Made by a program: the position numbers and the translations under genes
Part shown: piece by piece, positions 1 to 5,598 of the stretch
Layout of the letters: the number at the start of each line of letters is the position of its first letter
Numbering within the stretch: the stretch's first letter is position 1
Origin: Lysobacterales bacterium UBA2790
Lineage (GTDB): Bacteria > Pseudomonadota > Gammaproteobacteria > Xanthomonadales > Xanthomonadaceae
Length of the DNA stretch: 5,598 bases
Assembly (NCBI GenBank): GCA_002352135.1
Contig: DEHW01000002.1
Location: 1-5,598 of the forward strand
Reading direction: 5' to 3'
The notes under the pieces: generated by a model
What the model saw: the letters and a program-made list of their open reading frames with translations, nothing else
Database searches by the model: none
What the model was told of the DNA's origin: nothing

Positions 1-300
1 GGCATCCGCGTCAATGCGCATGAAGACACTGATCTGTCGGGATTGCTCGACCGAGCCCGAGAGGCGTTGCAGATTGGTCAGCGCCATCCACAAGCAAAGT
101 GGCAAGGCCAGCGCGACGGCCATGACGCCGATGCTGAGTGCGCTGGACGCGGGTCGGCCGGTCAGTCGCCCCAGACTGGACAGCGCCGAGTACAGATGCG
201 CATGCCACCACGCGTTGAGACCTTCACCGAAGGACCGGCGCATAGGCTTCGACGCGGGCTCCGCGTTCAACGCGGTGGTCGACCGTACGCGCCTGTTCAT
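1..300 (-). CDS. ftsX: Cell division protein FtsX, N-terminal 100 residues (cut by window edge)
   Basis: FtsX is the inner-membrane subunit of the FtsEX complex. It passes ATP-driven signals from FtsE to periplasmic activators of peptidoglycan amidases at the division septum. Reading the minus strand from the ATG at 300-298 gives 100 open residues: a basic cytoplasmic N-terminus starting MNRRVRS, a conserved-looking stretch with two adjacent tryptophans (about residues 31-32), one hydrophobic membrane segment (about 54-75, containing VALALPLCLW), then the start of the periplasmic domain with QISVFM (89-94), which is typical of FtsX. Full-length FtsX is usually about 300-350 residues with four membrane segments; the rest lies beyond base 1. 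The start codon overlaps the ftsE stop (ATGA), which supports both the start choice and translational coupling. The identity is firm because of the position after ftsE and the matching sequence pattern. Confidence 0.92.
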   Translation of the reverse strand, partial: MNRRVRSTTALNAEPASKPMRRSFGEGLNAWWHAHLYSALSSLGRLTGRPASSALSIGVMAVALALPLCLWMALTNLQRLSGSVEQSRQISVFMRIDADA

Positions 301-977
301 GCGCCCCCCGGGCGGAAATCATCGATCAATCGACCCTGCTCCAGCACCAACACACGCTTCCCCATTTTCCGCACCAGATGCAGGTCGTGACTGGCCACCA
401 GAACCGTGGTGCCTTGCGCGCTCACGGTCGCAAACAAACCCATGATGTCCGCCGCCAGTTGCGGGTCCAGATTGCCGGTCGGCTCATCCGCCAACAGCAG
501 CAAAGGCTGTACGACGATGGCTCGGGCAATGCCAACACGTTGTTGCTCGCCCGCTGACAGCGCGGTGGGTAACGCACGCTCACGCGCCAGCAACCCCACC
601 CGATCCAGTGCTGCACGCACGCGCCGTCCGATATCGCCCCGCGACACACCGGCCATGATCAGCGGCAAAGCCAAGTTGTCGAACAGACTGCGGTCCAGCA
701 GCAAACGGTGATCCTGAAACACCATCCCCAGGCGACGACGCAAAGCGGGAATGCCACGCGGGCGAATTTGCGCCAGATTTCGACCTTCCAACAGCACCGT
801 GCCGCGCGAAGCGCGCTCGGCCACATGTATCAAGCGCAGCACCGTGCTCTTGCCCGCGCCCGAATGTCCGGTCAGAAACACCATCTCACCCGCGTCCATC
901 GAAAAACTGATGTCGCGCAGCGCGTCCTGCCCGCTCGGGTAGCGTTTGCTGACGTTTTCGAAAGTAAGCAAAGGCAT
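297..977 (-). CDS. ftsE: Cell division ATP-binding protein FtsE
   Basis: FtsE is the cytoplasmic ABC-type ATPase that pairs with FtsX in the inner membrane and is recruited to the Z-ring. The 226-residue product has every ABC motif in order: Walker [10 protein letters not shown] (37-45), Q-loop glutamine 88 in MVFQD, signature LSAGEQQ (140-146), Walker B LLLLADEP (159-166, catalytic Glu165), D-loop NLDP just after, and the switch histidine 197 in ASHD. The length fits the family (about 220-230). The early [16 protein letters not shown] block is the FtsE form of the P-loop. I chose the ATG at 977-975; a TTG one codon upstream (980) is possible. The ATG overlaps the stop of the upstream gspF (TGATG), and the FtsE stop overlaps the ftsX start (ATGA). 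A small oddity is alanine instead of glycine as third residue of the signature (LSGGE in E. coli); this is probably tolerated. Confidence 0.96.
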   Translation of the reverse strand: MPLLTFENVSKRYPSGQDALRDISFSMDAGEMVFLTGHSGAGKSTVLRLIHVAERASRGTVLLEGRNLAQIRPRGIPALRRRLGMVFQDHRLLLDRSLFDNLALPLIMAGVSRGDIGRRVRAALDRVGLLARERALPTALSAGEQQRVGIARAIVVQPLLLLADEPTGNLDPQLAADIMGLFATVSAQGTTVLVASHDLHLVRKMGKRVLVLEQGRLIDDFRPGGA

Positions 978-2182
978 CAACGCACCAAGGTGTTCATCTG
1001 GAAAATCGGCAACAGGATGGCGAGCACGATGAACAGCACCAAGGCTCCCATCAGCAGGATCACACCAGGACCCAACGCCGCCATCGCCACGCCGAGCGAG
1101 GTATCAAGCTCGCGCTCCTGATGCTGCGCCGCCTCGGACAACATCGCATCCAACCGCCCGCTGCGTTCGCCACTGGCAATCAAACGCACCGCCACCGGCG
1201 GAAACTGACCACAATCCGCCAGGGCGCGGGCGAAGCCCTGACCTTCGCGCACCCGCAAGGCTACCTGCGACACGTTGGCCCGCAACAGCGGGTTCTGTAC
1301 CACCTGACTGGCAATCGACAAGGCCTCCAGCAGCGGGACCGCCGCATTGACCAACAACGCCAAGGTGCGTGCGAAACGTGCGGTATCCAGTGCGCGCAGC
1401 AAGCGCCCCAGCAAGGGCACGCGCAGCAGGAAAGCACTGAGCTGCCGCCGCACGGCGGGCTGGCGAATCATCAGGATTGCGACCACAGCACCGACCGCCA
1501 GGACCAGCAACAATCCCAGTCCGAATCGCGAAGTGAAGTCGGACAAGGCCAACAGGAAACGCGTCGGCATCGGCAACACGCGACCGGCCTGGTCGAACAC
1601 CCCGATCACCTGCGGCACCACCCAGATCATCAAACCACTGACGACCGCCAAGGCCACCACGGTCAGCAGAATCGGGTAAGTCAGCGCCAACAACACGCGT
1701 CTGGATAGGGCATCGCGCTGTTCCGCGTGCTCGGCCAGACGCATCAACACGCCGTCCAGCTTGCCTGCCGATTCACCCGCCGCGACGGACGCGCGATACA
1801 GGGCGGGGAACGATTCGGGAAACTCCGCCATGGCGGTCGCCAAGGGCACGCCTTCGATCACGCGTGCTCGCAAGGCCATCACCTGACTGCGCAGTCTGCC
1901 CTCGCTACCTTCCGCCAGGGCCGCCAGGGCCTCGTCGATCGGCAGACCGGAAACCACCAACGTCGCCAGTTGGCGCATCAGCAGCGCCAGTTGCGCTGGC
2001 TTCAGACGTGCCCGCCCAAACCAGCCGCCGCGCGCCAAGCGTTCGCTGGCCGGTTCCACGCGCAAGGGCTGCAAGCCACGCTCGCGCAACGCCCCGCGCG
2101 CCGCGCGCGGTGTATCCGCCTGCAGCACGCCACCTTGCTGACGCCCTTGGGCATCGAGTGCTTGATATTCGAAGGCAGGCAT
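977..2182 (-). CDS. gspF: Type II secretion system inner-membrane platform protein GspF
   Basis: GspF is the polytopic platform protein that links the GspE ATPase to pseudopilus assembly in the inner membrane. The 401-residue product starts MPAFEYQALDAQG, the usual GspF opening, and ends PIFQMNTLVR, also GspF-like and unlike the PilC tail. It holds two tandem T2SSF domains (about 66-190 and 269-393). Each has a repeat of the pattern [R/F]xLAxLVxxxxPLxEAL and a later GE(S/R)(A/S)GxLDxxL block (about 136-145 and 338-346). Hydrophobic segments lie near 165-190, 219-238 and 368-393. The same frame runs 18 codons further upstream to 2236, but those residues look unrelated, so the ATG at 2182-2180 is preferred. 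There is no obvious Shine-Dalgarno sequence. No gspE or gspG flanks it; instead its stop overlaps ftsE. A PilC-like type IV pilus protein is the main alternative. Confidence 0.9.
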   Translation of the reverse strand: MPAFEYQALDAQGRQQGGVLQADTPRAARGALRERGLQPLRVEPASERLARGGWFGRARLKPAQLALLMRQLATLVVSGLPIDEALAALAEGSEGRLRSQVMALRARVIEGVPLATAMAEFPESFPALYRASVAAGESAGKLDGVLMRLAEHAEQRDALSRRVLLALTYPILLTVVALAVVSGLMIWVVPQVIGVFDQAGRVLPMPTRFLLALSDFTSRFGLGLLLVLAVGAVVAILMIRQPAVRRQLSAFLLRVPLLGRLLRALDTARFARTLALLVNAAVPLLEALSIASQVVQNPLLRANVSQVALRVREGQGFARALADCGQFPPVAVRLIASGERSGRLDAMLSEAAQHQERELDTSLGVAMAALGPGVILLMGALVLFIVLAILLPIFQMNTLVR

Positions 2183-2194
2183 AGGTGAAGTGTA
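2183..2194 (-). promoter_or_regulatory. Candidate -10 box TACACT six bases before the gspF start
   Basis: On the minus strand TACACT (2194-2189) is followed by six bases and then the gspF ATG. It matches the sigma-70 -10 consensus at 4 of 6 positions, including the key A2 and T6. A start site about seven bases downstream would fall on the ATG and give a leaderless transcript. This would fit the lack of a Shine-Dalgarno sequence. No -35 box is visible at 16-18 bp spacing, so this is weak. Confidence 0.2.
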
Positions 2195-2246
2195 GCGGTG
2201 TGCAACGGTCGCCGGGGCCATCGCCCGTCGACTCACCGGTCGTCGA

Positions 2247-2993
2247 TCAGCCGAGTCGCCCGACCTTGAGTGTCAGCGGCCAGACCACATCACGCACTTG
2301 CTCGGGATTGCCCCAGGCACGAGCCATGTCCGGCTGGATGGCGTCGACGGCATCGATGCCCTTCTCGCGGAGATGACGCTGACTTGCCGACCAACTGCGC
2401 AAATAGTCGAGGTACTGATCGAGTGTCCACTGCTGGCGCAAGGTGAATCCGGGTGCAGCGATGGCTTTGAACGGAAACGCCAGATCGGCGTAGGCGTTTT
2501 CGATGTGCTTGCGTTCGACGGGCCAGTAAGGCGCGAGCAGCCCACGGTAAAGGCGATCAAACACCACATCGATGGTTGGCTCGACTCGCGAAATGCCGTA
2601 GCACCACGCCGCAATGACGCCATCGTGCCGCAGCACACAACGCGCAATCGCGTAGAAGGCCTCAAGGTCGAACCAGTGCAGTGCCTGCGCGACGGTGATG
2701 AGGTCGACACTGTGCAGCGCCAAAGTCGGCAACTCGGCTGGCTCGACCCGGTAATCGATGGCGCGATGCGGCTCCGCCTGTCCCACTTGCGCCGCGCTGG
2801 CATCGGTGGCGACAACGCGCTCGAAGTGCGCAGTCAGAGCCAAGGCCGCCTGACCGTTGCCACAGCCCACATCCCAAGCCAGCTCGCGCTCAGCCGGCAA
2901 GCTCGCCAAAAAGGCGAACAACTCTGGCGGATAATCAGGACGCGCCTGCGCGTACTGCACCGCATGCCCGGAGAAGTGGTCCTGAAAGCTCAT
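2247..2993 (-). CDS. Class I SAM-dependent methyltransferase, substrate unknown
   Basis: The 248-residue product is a cytoplasmic Rossmann-fold methyltransferase. Motif I is DVGCGNGQAA (41-50), the glycine-rich SAM-binding loop. Motif II is VVATDAS (60-66), with the acidic residue that holds the SAM ribose. Motif IV lies in SVDLITVAQALHWFD (95-109), and the following strand is VLRHDGVIAAW (120-130). The opening FQDHFSGHAVQYAQARPDYP is typical of the Methyltransf_11/trans-aconitate-methyltransferase-like small-molecule group (yeast Tmt1/Crg1 relatives), in which QALHWFD is also common. The length (about 250) is normal, so the gene looks complete. The ATG at 2993 follows GGGG at very short spacing, and TACACT lies six bases upstream. 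It is the first gene of the minus-strand run, 64 bp before gspF, and divergent from the GNAT gene. The substrate cannot be read from sequence. Confidence 0.88.
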   Translation of the reverse strand: MSFQDHFSGHAVQYAQARPDYPPELFAFLASLPAERELAWDVGCGNGQAALALTAHFERVVATDASAAQVGQAEPHRAIDYRVEPAELPTLALHSVDLITVAQALHWFDLEAFYAIARCVLRHDGVIAAWCYGISRVEPTIDVVFDRLYRGLLAPYWPVERKHIENAYADLAFPFKAIAAPGFTLRQQWTLDQYLDYLRSWSASQRHLREKGIDAVDAIQPDMARAWGNPEQVRDVVWPLTLKVGRLG

Positions 2994-3005
2994 CCCCGGA
3001 GTGTA
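2994..3005 (-). promoter_or_regulatory. Candidate -10 box TACACT six bases before the methyltransferase start
   Basis: On the minus strand TACACT (3005-3000) is followed by CCGGGG and then the methyltransferase ATG, the same arrangement as before gspF. The box overlaps a TGTACA palindrome (3002-3007) in the 82-bp gap between this gene and the divergent GNAT gene. No -35 hexamer is present at normal spacing. A leaderless start or a small operator is possible but unproven. Confidence 0.22.
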
Positions 3006-3075
3006 CAGTCAAGCGCGTCGCAGCGTCGCACTCGTCCCTTCCAACCGTCCTCACTCCGTCCCACACAGTGCCTCC

Positions 3076-3546
3076 ATGACCCAGCCACACCAGCCTTCCC
3101 ACACCCGACCGGCCACCCTCGACGATCTCGACTTTCTCGTTCACTGCAACCAGCAGATGGCGCTGGAAACGGAACAACTCGAACTGCCGAGCGAAAGACT
3201 GCAAGCGGGCATTCACGCGGTGCTGACCGATAGCACACGCGGCTTCTATCGAATCGCGGAACGCGATGACCAACGCGCAGGTTGCCTGATGATTACCTAC
3301 GAATGGAGCGACTGGCGCAACGCCTGGTGGTGGTGGATTCAAAGCGTGTACGTGACGCCACAACAGCGCCGCCATGGCGTGTTCAGCACCCTGTATCGGA
3401 ATGTCATTCATGAGGCACAACAGCGTTCCGACGTCTGTGGACTGCGCCTCTACGTCGAGCGCGACAACCAACACGCGCAAGCGACCTATGCCCGACTCGG
3501 CATGCACGAAAGTCACTATCGGATGTTCGAGCAGAAGTTGGCCTGA
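3076..3546 (+). CDS. GNAT family N-acetyltransferase
   Basis: The 156-residue product has the layout of a GCN5-related N-acetyltransferase, which moves an acetyl group from acetyl-CoA to an amine. The N-terminus has TRPATLDDLDFLV (10-22), the usual first strand and helix. Motif A is IQSVYVTPQQRRHGV (88-102), where QRRHG forms the loop that grips the acetyl-CoA pyrophosphate. Motif B follows as LRLYVERDNQHAQATYARLGM (123-143), with Asn131 and Tyr138 in the expected places. A striking WWWW (84-87) sits just before the motif A strand; related proteins have EWSDWRN followed by aromatics here. The frame opens upstream at a GTG (3001), but the family start pattern favours the ATG at 3076. There is no clear Shine-Dalgarno sequence. 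The substrate is unknown. The gene stands alone, divergent from the methyltransferase and convergent with the next gene. Confidence 0.9.
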   Translation: MTQPHQPSHTRPATLDDLDFLVHCNQQMALETEQLELPSERLQAGIHAVLTDSTRGFYRIAERDDQRAGCLMITYEWSDWRNAWWWWIQSVYVTPQQRRHGVFSTLYRNVIHEAQQRSDVCGLRLYVERDNQHAQATYARLGMHESHYRMFEQKLA

Positions 3547-3583
3547 GGAGGATGCCGTCAACTGCCTGCGGGACCAGCAGCGC

Positions 3584-4480
3584 TCAATGACGCCTTGCGG
3601 CCTGCAATACATCCGTTTCGTCGCGCAAGGTCATGGTGCGCACCGGAATGGCATGTGCGGTCAACACCGCTTCCCATTGGCGTAAGCGCCGCTGCAGCGC
3701 CTGATAGCGGCGCTCGCTGGCTTGTTCCGGCAGCGCCTGTGCGGCCTTCCACCACGCATAGTCCCGCAGCGCCAGTACCGCCTGAGCGTCGGTGTAGAGC
3801 GCGATGGGCTCGTCGATGTCCTCGAACACCTCCTCCGAATCCGGCGCCAGCAAAGCCGCTTCGATGATCTGCCAGAGTCCGGCCAATCCGCCATGCTGGT
3901 ACTGCATCGCCGTCATCGCGCAGAGGTCATGGATGCTCACGTAGCGCGCATGTTCCAGTGGCAACGCAAACGCCGCCTGCGCCGCCAGCGCGGTTTCCGC
4001 AGAAGCCATGCCCTGTTCCATCAATACCGCCTCCATCTGCCGCCCCACCCGACTGGCCAGCGCCTCGTCTCCGGCCAGCACAAAGGGAACCAACCGCATC
4101 GGCCCACTCTGCAGCGATGGCTCGGGCTGCAATGCAGAGCTCGCCATCTTGCCCTCACGCGCAAAAAACGCAGCCATACGCGGGCCATCCTTCCCAGGTG
4201 CCGCCTGCAGCAACTCCCCCAGACCCGCATGCACCGGCCAGCCCGGACGCAACAGCTCGGCACTGTCAAAGTTAGCCAGCGCCACACCCAGATCCATAGA
4301 CGCCACGTCCGGCAGCAAACGCAACAAATCCCGACTGATGCCGTCCACAAGCGCCCCACCCTCATCGCGCTCCAGCACCGAACGACCCGAAGGGAACTGC
4401 ACAACATCACCCGCGTCCCGACCCGACAACGCGGATACCTCCAAGGCCAGCGCACCAAAACAGAGAACCGAAGCCGTCAT
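3584..4480 (-). CDS. Hypothetical protein, 298 residues, function unknown
   Basis: I do not recognise this protein. It is a single uninterrupted frame with plausible codon use. The first 18 or so residues (TASVLCFGALALEVSAL) are hydrophobic but lack the basic residues of a classical signal peptide, so export is uncertain. The middle (about 40-175) is rich in Leu, Ala and Met and looks mostly helical. An acidic patch EEVFEDIDEP (217-226) is followed by a Trp/Arg-rich helical C-terminus with WWKAAQALPEQASERRYQALQRR. No membrane helix, metal-binding motif or catalytic signature stands out. The ATG at 4480 is preferred to the GTG one codon upstream because GGGG lies seven bases before it; an in-frame TAG at 4513 closes off longer starts. 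Its stop is 37 bp from the convergent GNAT stop, and it is divergent from the protease gene. Confidence 0.75.
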   Translation of the reverse strand: MTASVLCFGALALEVSALSGRDAGDVVQFPSGRSVLERDEGGALVDGISRDLLRLLPDVASMDLGVALANFDSAELLRPGWPVHAGLGELLQAAPGKDGPRMAAFFAREGKMASSALQPEPSLQSGPMRLVPFVLAGDEALASRVGRQMEAVLMEQGMASAETALAAQAAFALPLEHARYVSIHDLCAMTAMQYQHGGLAGLWQIIEAALLAPDSEEVFEDIDEPIALYTDAQAVLALRDYAWWKAAQALPEQASERRYQALQRRLRQWEAVLTAHAIPVRTMTLRDETDVLQAARRH

Positions 4481-4507
4481 CACGTCACCCCAACTGGACC
4501 AACCGCA

Positions 4508-4513
4508 ATTCTA
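4508..4513 (-). promoter_or_regulatory. Candidate -10 box TAGAAT for the 298-residue hypothetical gene
   Basis: TAGAAT on the minus strand matches the sigma-70 -10 consensus at 5 of 6 positions and lies 27 bp before the ATG at 4480. That would leave a short leader containing the GGGG ribosome-binding signal. No convincing -35 box is visible 16-18 bp upstream. Confidence 0.35.
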
Positions 4514-4728
4514 GCGATGTGGGCGCGGACAGCACCGCGCCTTCGAGAGCGACTTGACGCCTTGTCGGTCTGAAATGCAGTCTTTCCAACGACGTGGGCA
4601 ACAGCCTGAGGTGAATGCACCGAGAGCCCGCGATTTGTTTCACCGGTGGGCATTCGGTGGCGGTTTGGTTGTCCGCGCCCGCTCATCTGCGGTGGACGAT
4701 CATGCATCTGACGTGTCGAATGGGCCTG

Positions 4729-4746
4729 CCAGCGATCACTCGCTGG
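4729..4746. repeat. Perfect 7-bp inverted repeat with 4-base loop
   Basis: CCAGCGA (4729-4735), loop TCAC, TCGCTGG (4740-4746). It lies mid-way in the divergent gap. The bases after it (TCTCATC) are not a clean T-run, so an intrinsic terminator is unlikely. A transcription-factor site or a structured RNA is possible. Confidence 0.5.
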
Positions 4747-4810
4747 TCTCATCAAGCAACCGCAACACACCACGACCCGGACGGCCGACAGTGGCACCGC
4801 CGCAAGCCTT

Positions 4811-4816
4811 TGTAAT
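4811..4816 (+). promoter_or_regulatory. Candidate -10 box TGTAAT for the protease gene
   Basis: TGTAAT matches TATAAT at 5 of 6 positions and sits in the only AT-rich spot of this GC-rich gap. A start near 4823 would give an mRNA leader of about 135 bases. No good -35 hexamer is found at 16-18 bp, so an activator may be needed or the site may be chance. Confidence 0.25.
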
Positions 4817-4855
4817 AAGGTCCAGCCATGGACGCGGTATCGCGTCCTGACCTTC

Positions 4856-4864
4856 GGGGGGGGG
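4856..4864 (+). repeat. Homopolymer run of nine G in the protease leader
   Basis: Nine consecutive G begin 103 bases before the protease ATG. Runs of this length are prone to slipped-strand changes and to sequencing error. The tract sits inside a small open frame that starts at an ATG (4828) preceded by AAGG seven bases upstream and runs to 5118, across the protease start but out of its frame. Confidence 0.9.
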
Positions 4865-4919
4865 TCTGCTGCGGGGACTGTGCCATCAGTTCTCGTCCGC
4901 GTGGCGATGCGCTCCGTCT

Positions 4920-4937
4920 GCTGCCGTTCTTGGCAGC
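4920..4937 (+). promoter_or_regulatory. Perfect 6-bp hairpin just before the protease ribosome binding site
   Basis: GCTGCC (4920-4925), loop GTTCTT, GGCAGC (4932-4937), ending nine bases before the GGAG of the ribosome binding site. With no T-run after it, it is not a terminator. It could influence ribosome loading or be an operator; the role is inferred only from position. Confidence 0.35.
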
Positions 4938-4946
4938 CTCAACTTC

Positions 4947-4950
4947 GGAG
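4947..4950 (+). promoter_or_regulatory. Ribosome binding site GGAG for the protease-like gene
   Basis: GGAG is followed by eight bases and then the ATG at 4959, good spacing for a Shine-Dalgarno site. It fixes the start, which also places a signal peptide at the N-terminus. Confidence 0.65.
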
Positions 4951-4958
4951 TTTCTCGC

Positions 4959-5594
4959 ATGTCCTCAACGTTACCTCTTCGCTTGCGCCGCAATGCGCTC
5001 AGCCTCGCCCTATTGGCCTGCATCCAACCTGGGCTGTCGCTTGCTCAGCAGGATGTTCGGCCGCAGCCGCTTACGCCAGAGGCACTCGATGCCTTGCAGG
5101 ACCCCAACCTTCTGCTGACGCGTGCGGGTGCATTCGATCCCCGCCTTCAACAGTTGGACTCGCGTGCGGTTGGACTCAGCGCACAGCGCAGCAGTCGCTA
5201 CGCGATCGTGCAGTTTGATGAGGACTTCGTTGCCTCCGGGCAGGACATGGCGGCATGGCTGCGCAAACAAGGCTTGGACGTCATCGAACATCTGCCGCAG
5301 CGCGCTTGGCAGGTCCGTCTGAATGGCGCATCGCTGAATGGCTTGGCGCGGATGGCGGGTATTCGCTTTGTTGGCGGCACACCCAGCATCCTGCGAATCG
5401 ACCCTTCACTGTGGCCGTCCGACCGCGATGGCACGCTGGATCGCACGGATGGAGGCGATGCGATTCGGGTCTTCGGTTATGACGGCGGGTCTGCCGATGC
5501 GCTGGCTTTGCTGATACGCAAGTACGCGCCGAACGCCCGCGTCACGGTCAAGACCAATGACCCGGTACTACCCTTCATGTCGCATCCCGGATGA
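4959..5594 (+). CDS. Secreted S8 (subtilisin-type) peptidase, prodomain part only; probably truncated by frameshift
   Basis: The 211-residue frame begins with a Sec signal peptide: basic LRLRR (7-11), hydrophobic core LSLALLACIQPGLSLA (14-29), with likely cleavage near residue 29. Next comes a region resembling the N-terminal prodomain of secreted serine proteases: RYAIVQFDEDF (80-90), a helix with MAAWLRKQGLDVIEHLP (97-113), WQVRLNG (117-123), and GLARMAGIRFVGGTPS (128-143). A second copy of the same fold starts at IRVFGYDGGSADALALLIRK (169-188). The frame then stops at 5592-5594, before the Asp/His/Ser catalytic domain that would normally follow. One extra C at 5561-5563 would continue the second copy as PGTTLHVASRMI, open to the window end. 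The gene may therefore be broken or misread near a contig end. The S8 call rests on prodomain resemblance only, since no catalytic residue is visible. Confidence 0.62.
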   Translation: MSSTLPLRLRRNALSLALLACIQPGLSLAQQDVRPQPLTPEALDALQDPNLLLTRAGAFDPRLQQLDSRAVGLSAQRSSRYAIVQFDEDFVASGQDMAAWLRKQGLDVIEHLPQRAWQVRLNGASLNGLARMAGIRFVGGTPSILRIDPSLWPSDRDGTLDRTDGGDAIRVFGYDGGSADALALLIRKYAPNARVTVKTNDPVLPFMSHPG

Positions 5595-5598
5595 TTAT

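Larger units (their letters stand above)
4481..4958. other. 478-bp divergent intergenic region
   Basis: I see no convincing gene here. Open frames exist on both strands (for example minus strand 4797-4480 and plus strand 4828-5118). Their translations are rich in Arg, Pro, His and Cys, and the minus-strand frame has a mixed third codon position. The region holds the probable promoters of the hypothetical gene and of the protease, two perfect hairpins, a run of nine G, and the protease ribosome binding site. Confidence 0.7.

Noticed and set aside
1121..1708. Long plus-strand open frame of 195 codons
   Set aside because: It is antisense to gspF and its translation is dominated by Gln, His and Arg, typical of a shadow of a GC-rich gene.
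2183..2236. Upstream extension of gspF by 18 codons
   Set aside because: The added residues do not resemble a GspF N-terminus, whereas MPAFEYQALD at 2182 does, and the shorter form has the normal family length.
2349..2360. 12-bp palindrome GGCATCGATGCC
   Set aside because: It lies inside the methyltransferase and simply encodes Gly-Ile-Asp-Ala with common GC-rich codons. No link to regulation is apparent.
2298..3233. Plus-strand open frame of 311 codons covering the methyltransferase and the start of the GNAT gene
   Set aside because: The minus-strand methyltransferase has clear SAM-binding motifs, and the GNAT frame is clear after 3076, so this is an antisense shadow.
3547..3583. Possible terminator between the convergent GNAT and unknown genes
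   Set aside because: Only a 4-bp stem (CTGC/GCAG) is found and there is no T-run on either strand.
3722..4573. Long plus-strand open frame of 283 codons
   Set aside because: It is antisense to the 298-residue gene. Its Arg/His/Gln-rich product looks like a shadow, while the minus-strand frame has a ribosome signal, a -10 box and balanced composition.
4480..4797. Minus-strand open frame of 105 codons whose TGA overlaps the ATG of the unknown gene (TGATG)
   Set aside because: The overlap resembles translational coupling, but the translation is rich in Arg, Pro, His and Cys, it starts at a GTG, and its third codon positions are mixed, unlike the genes nearby. It also contains the TAGAAT box.

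Overview
The sequence is GC-rich by eye (roughly 60% or more) and densely coded. FtsE, FtsX and a type II secretion GspF point to a Gram-negative proteobacterium. The overall style (GC-rich codons, a GNAT and an S8 protease like those of Xanthomonadales such as Lysobacter relatives) suggests a gammaproteobacterium of that kind; the order-level call is inference. Genes run off both ends, so this may be a short contig: ftsX is cut at base 1, and a secreted-protease gene runs to the right edge.

Left half (1-2993) is all on the minus strand. In transcription order it holds a class I SAM-dependent methyltransferase (2993-2247), a 64-bp gap, an inner-membrane platform protein GspF (2182-977), then ftsE (977-297) and ftsX (300 to beyond base 1). 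The stop of gspF overlaps the start of ftsE (TGATG), and the stop of ftsE overlaps the start of ftsX (ATGA). The last three genes are therefore probably translationally coupled. FtsE (ATPase) and FtsX (membrane subunit) form the complex that controls peptidoglycan hydrolases at the division septum. A lone gspF, without gspE or gspG beside it, directly upstream of ftsEX is the most unusual part of the layout.

Middle (2994-4480): an 82-bp divergent gap separates the methyltransferase from a plus-strand GNAT acetyltransferase (3076-3546). This converges on a minus-strand gene for a 298-residue protein that I do not recognise (4480-3584).

Right (4481-5598): 478 bp without a convincing gene separates that gene from a plus-strand, signal-peptide-bearing protein (4959 on) that resembles the N-terminal prodomain of a subtilisin-type (S8) protease. 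The leader holds a candidate -10 box, a start codon with a Shine-Dalgarno-like AAGG, a run of nine G, and a perfect hairpin just before the protease ribosome binding site. The protease frame stops at 5592-5594, well before any catalytic domain. One missing base near 5561-5564 would explain this.

I found no RNA genes, insertion sequences, CRISPR arrays or wholly new multi-gene system. The observations most worth checking are the gspF-ftsE-ftsX coupling, the probable frameshift in the protease, and the G9 tract in its leader.
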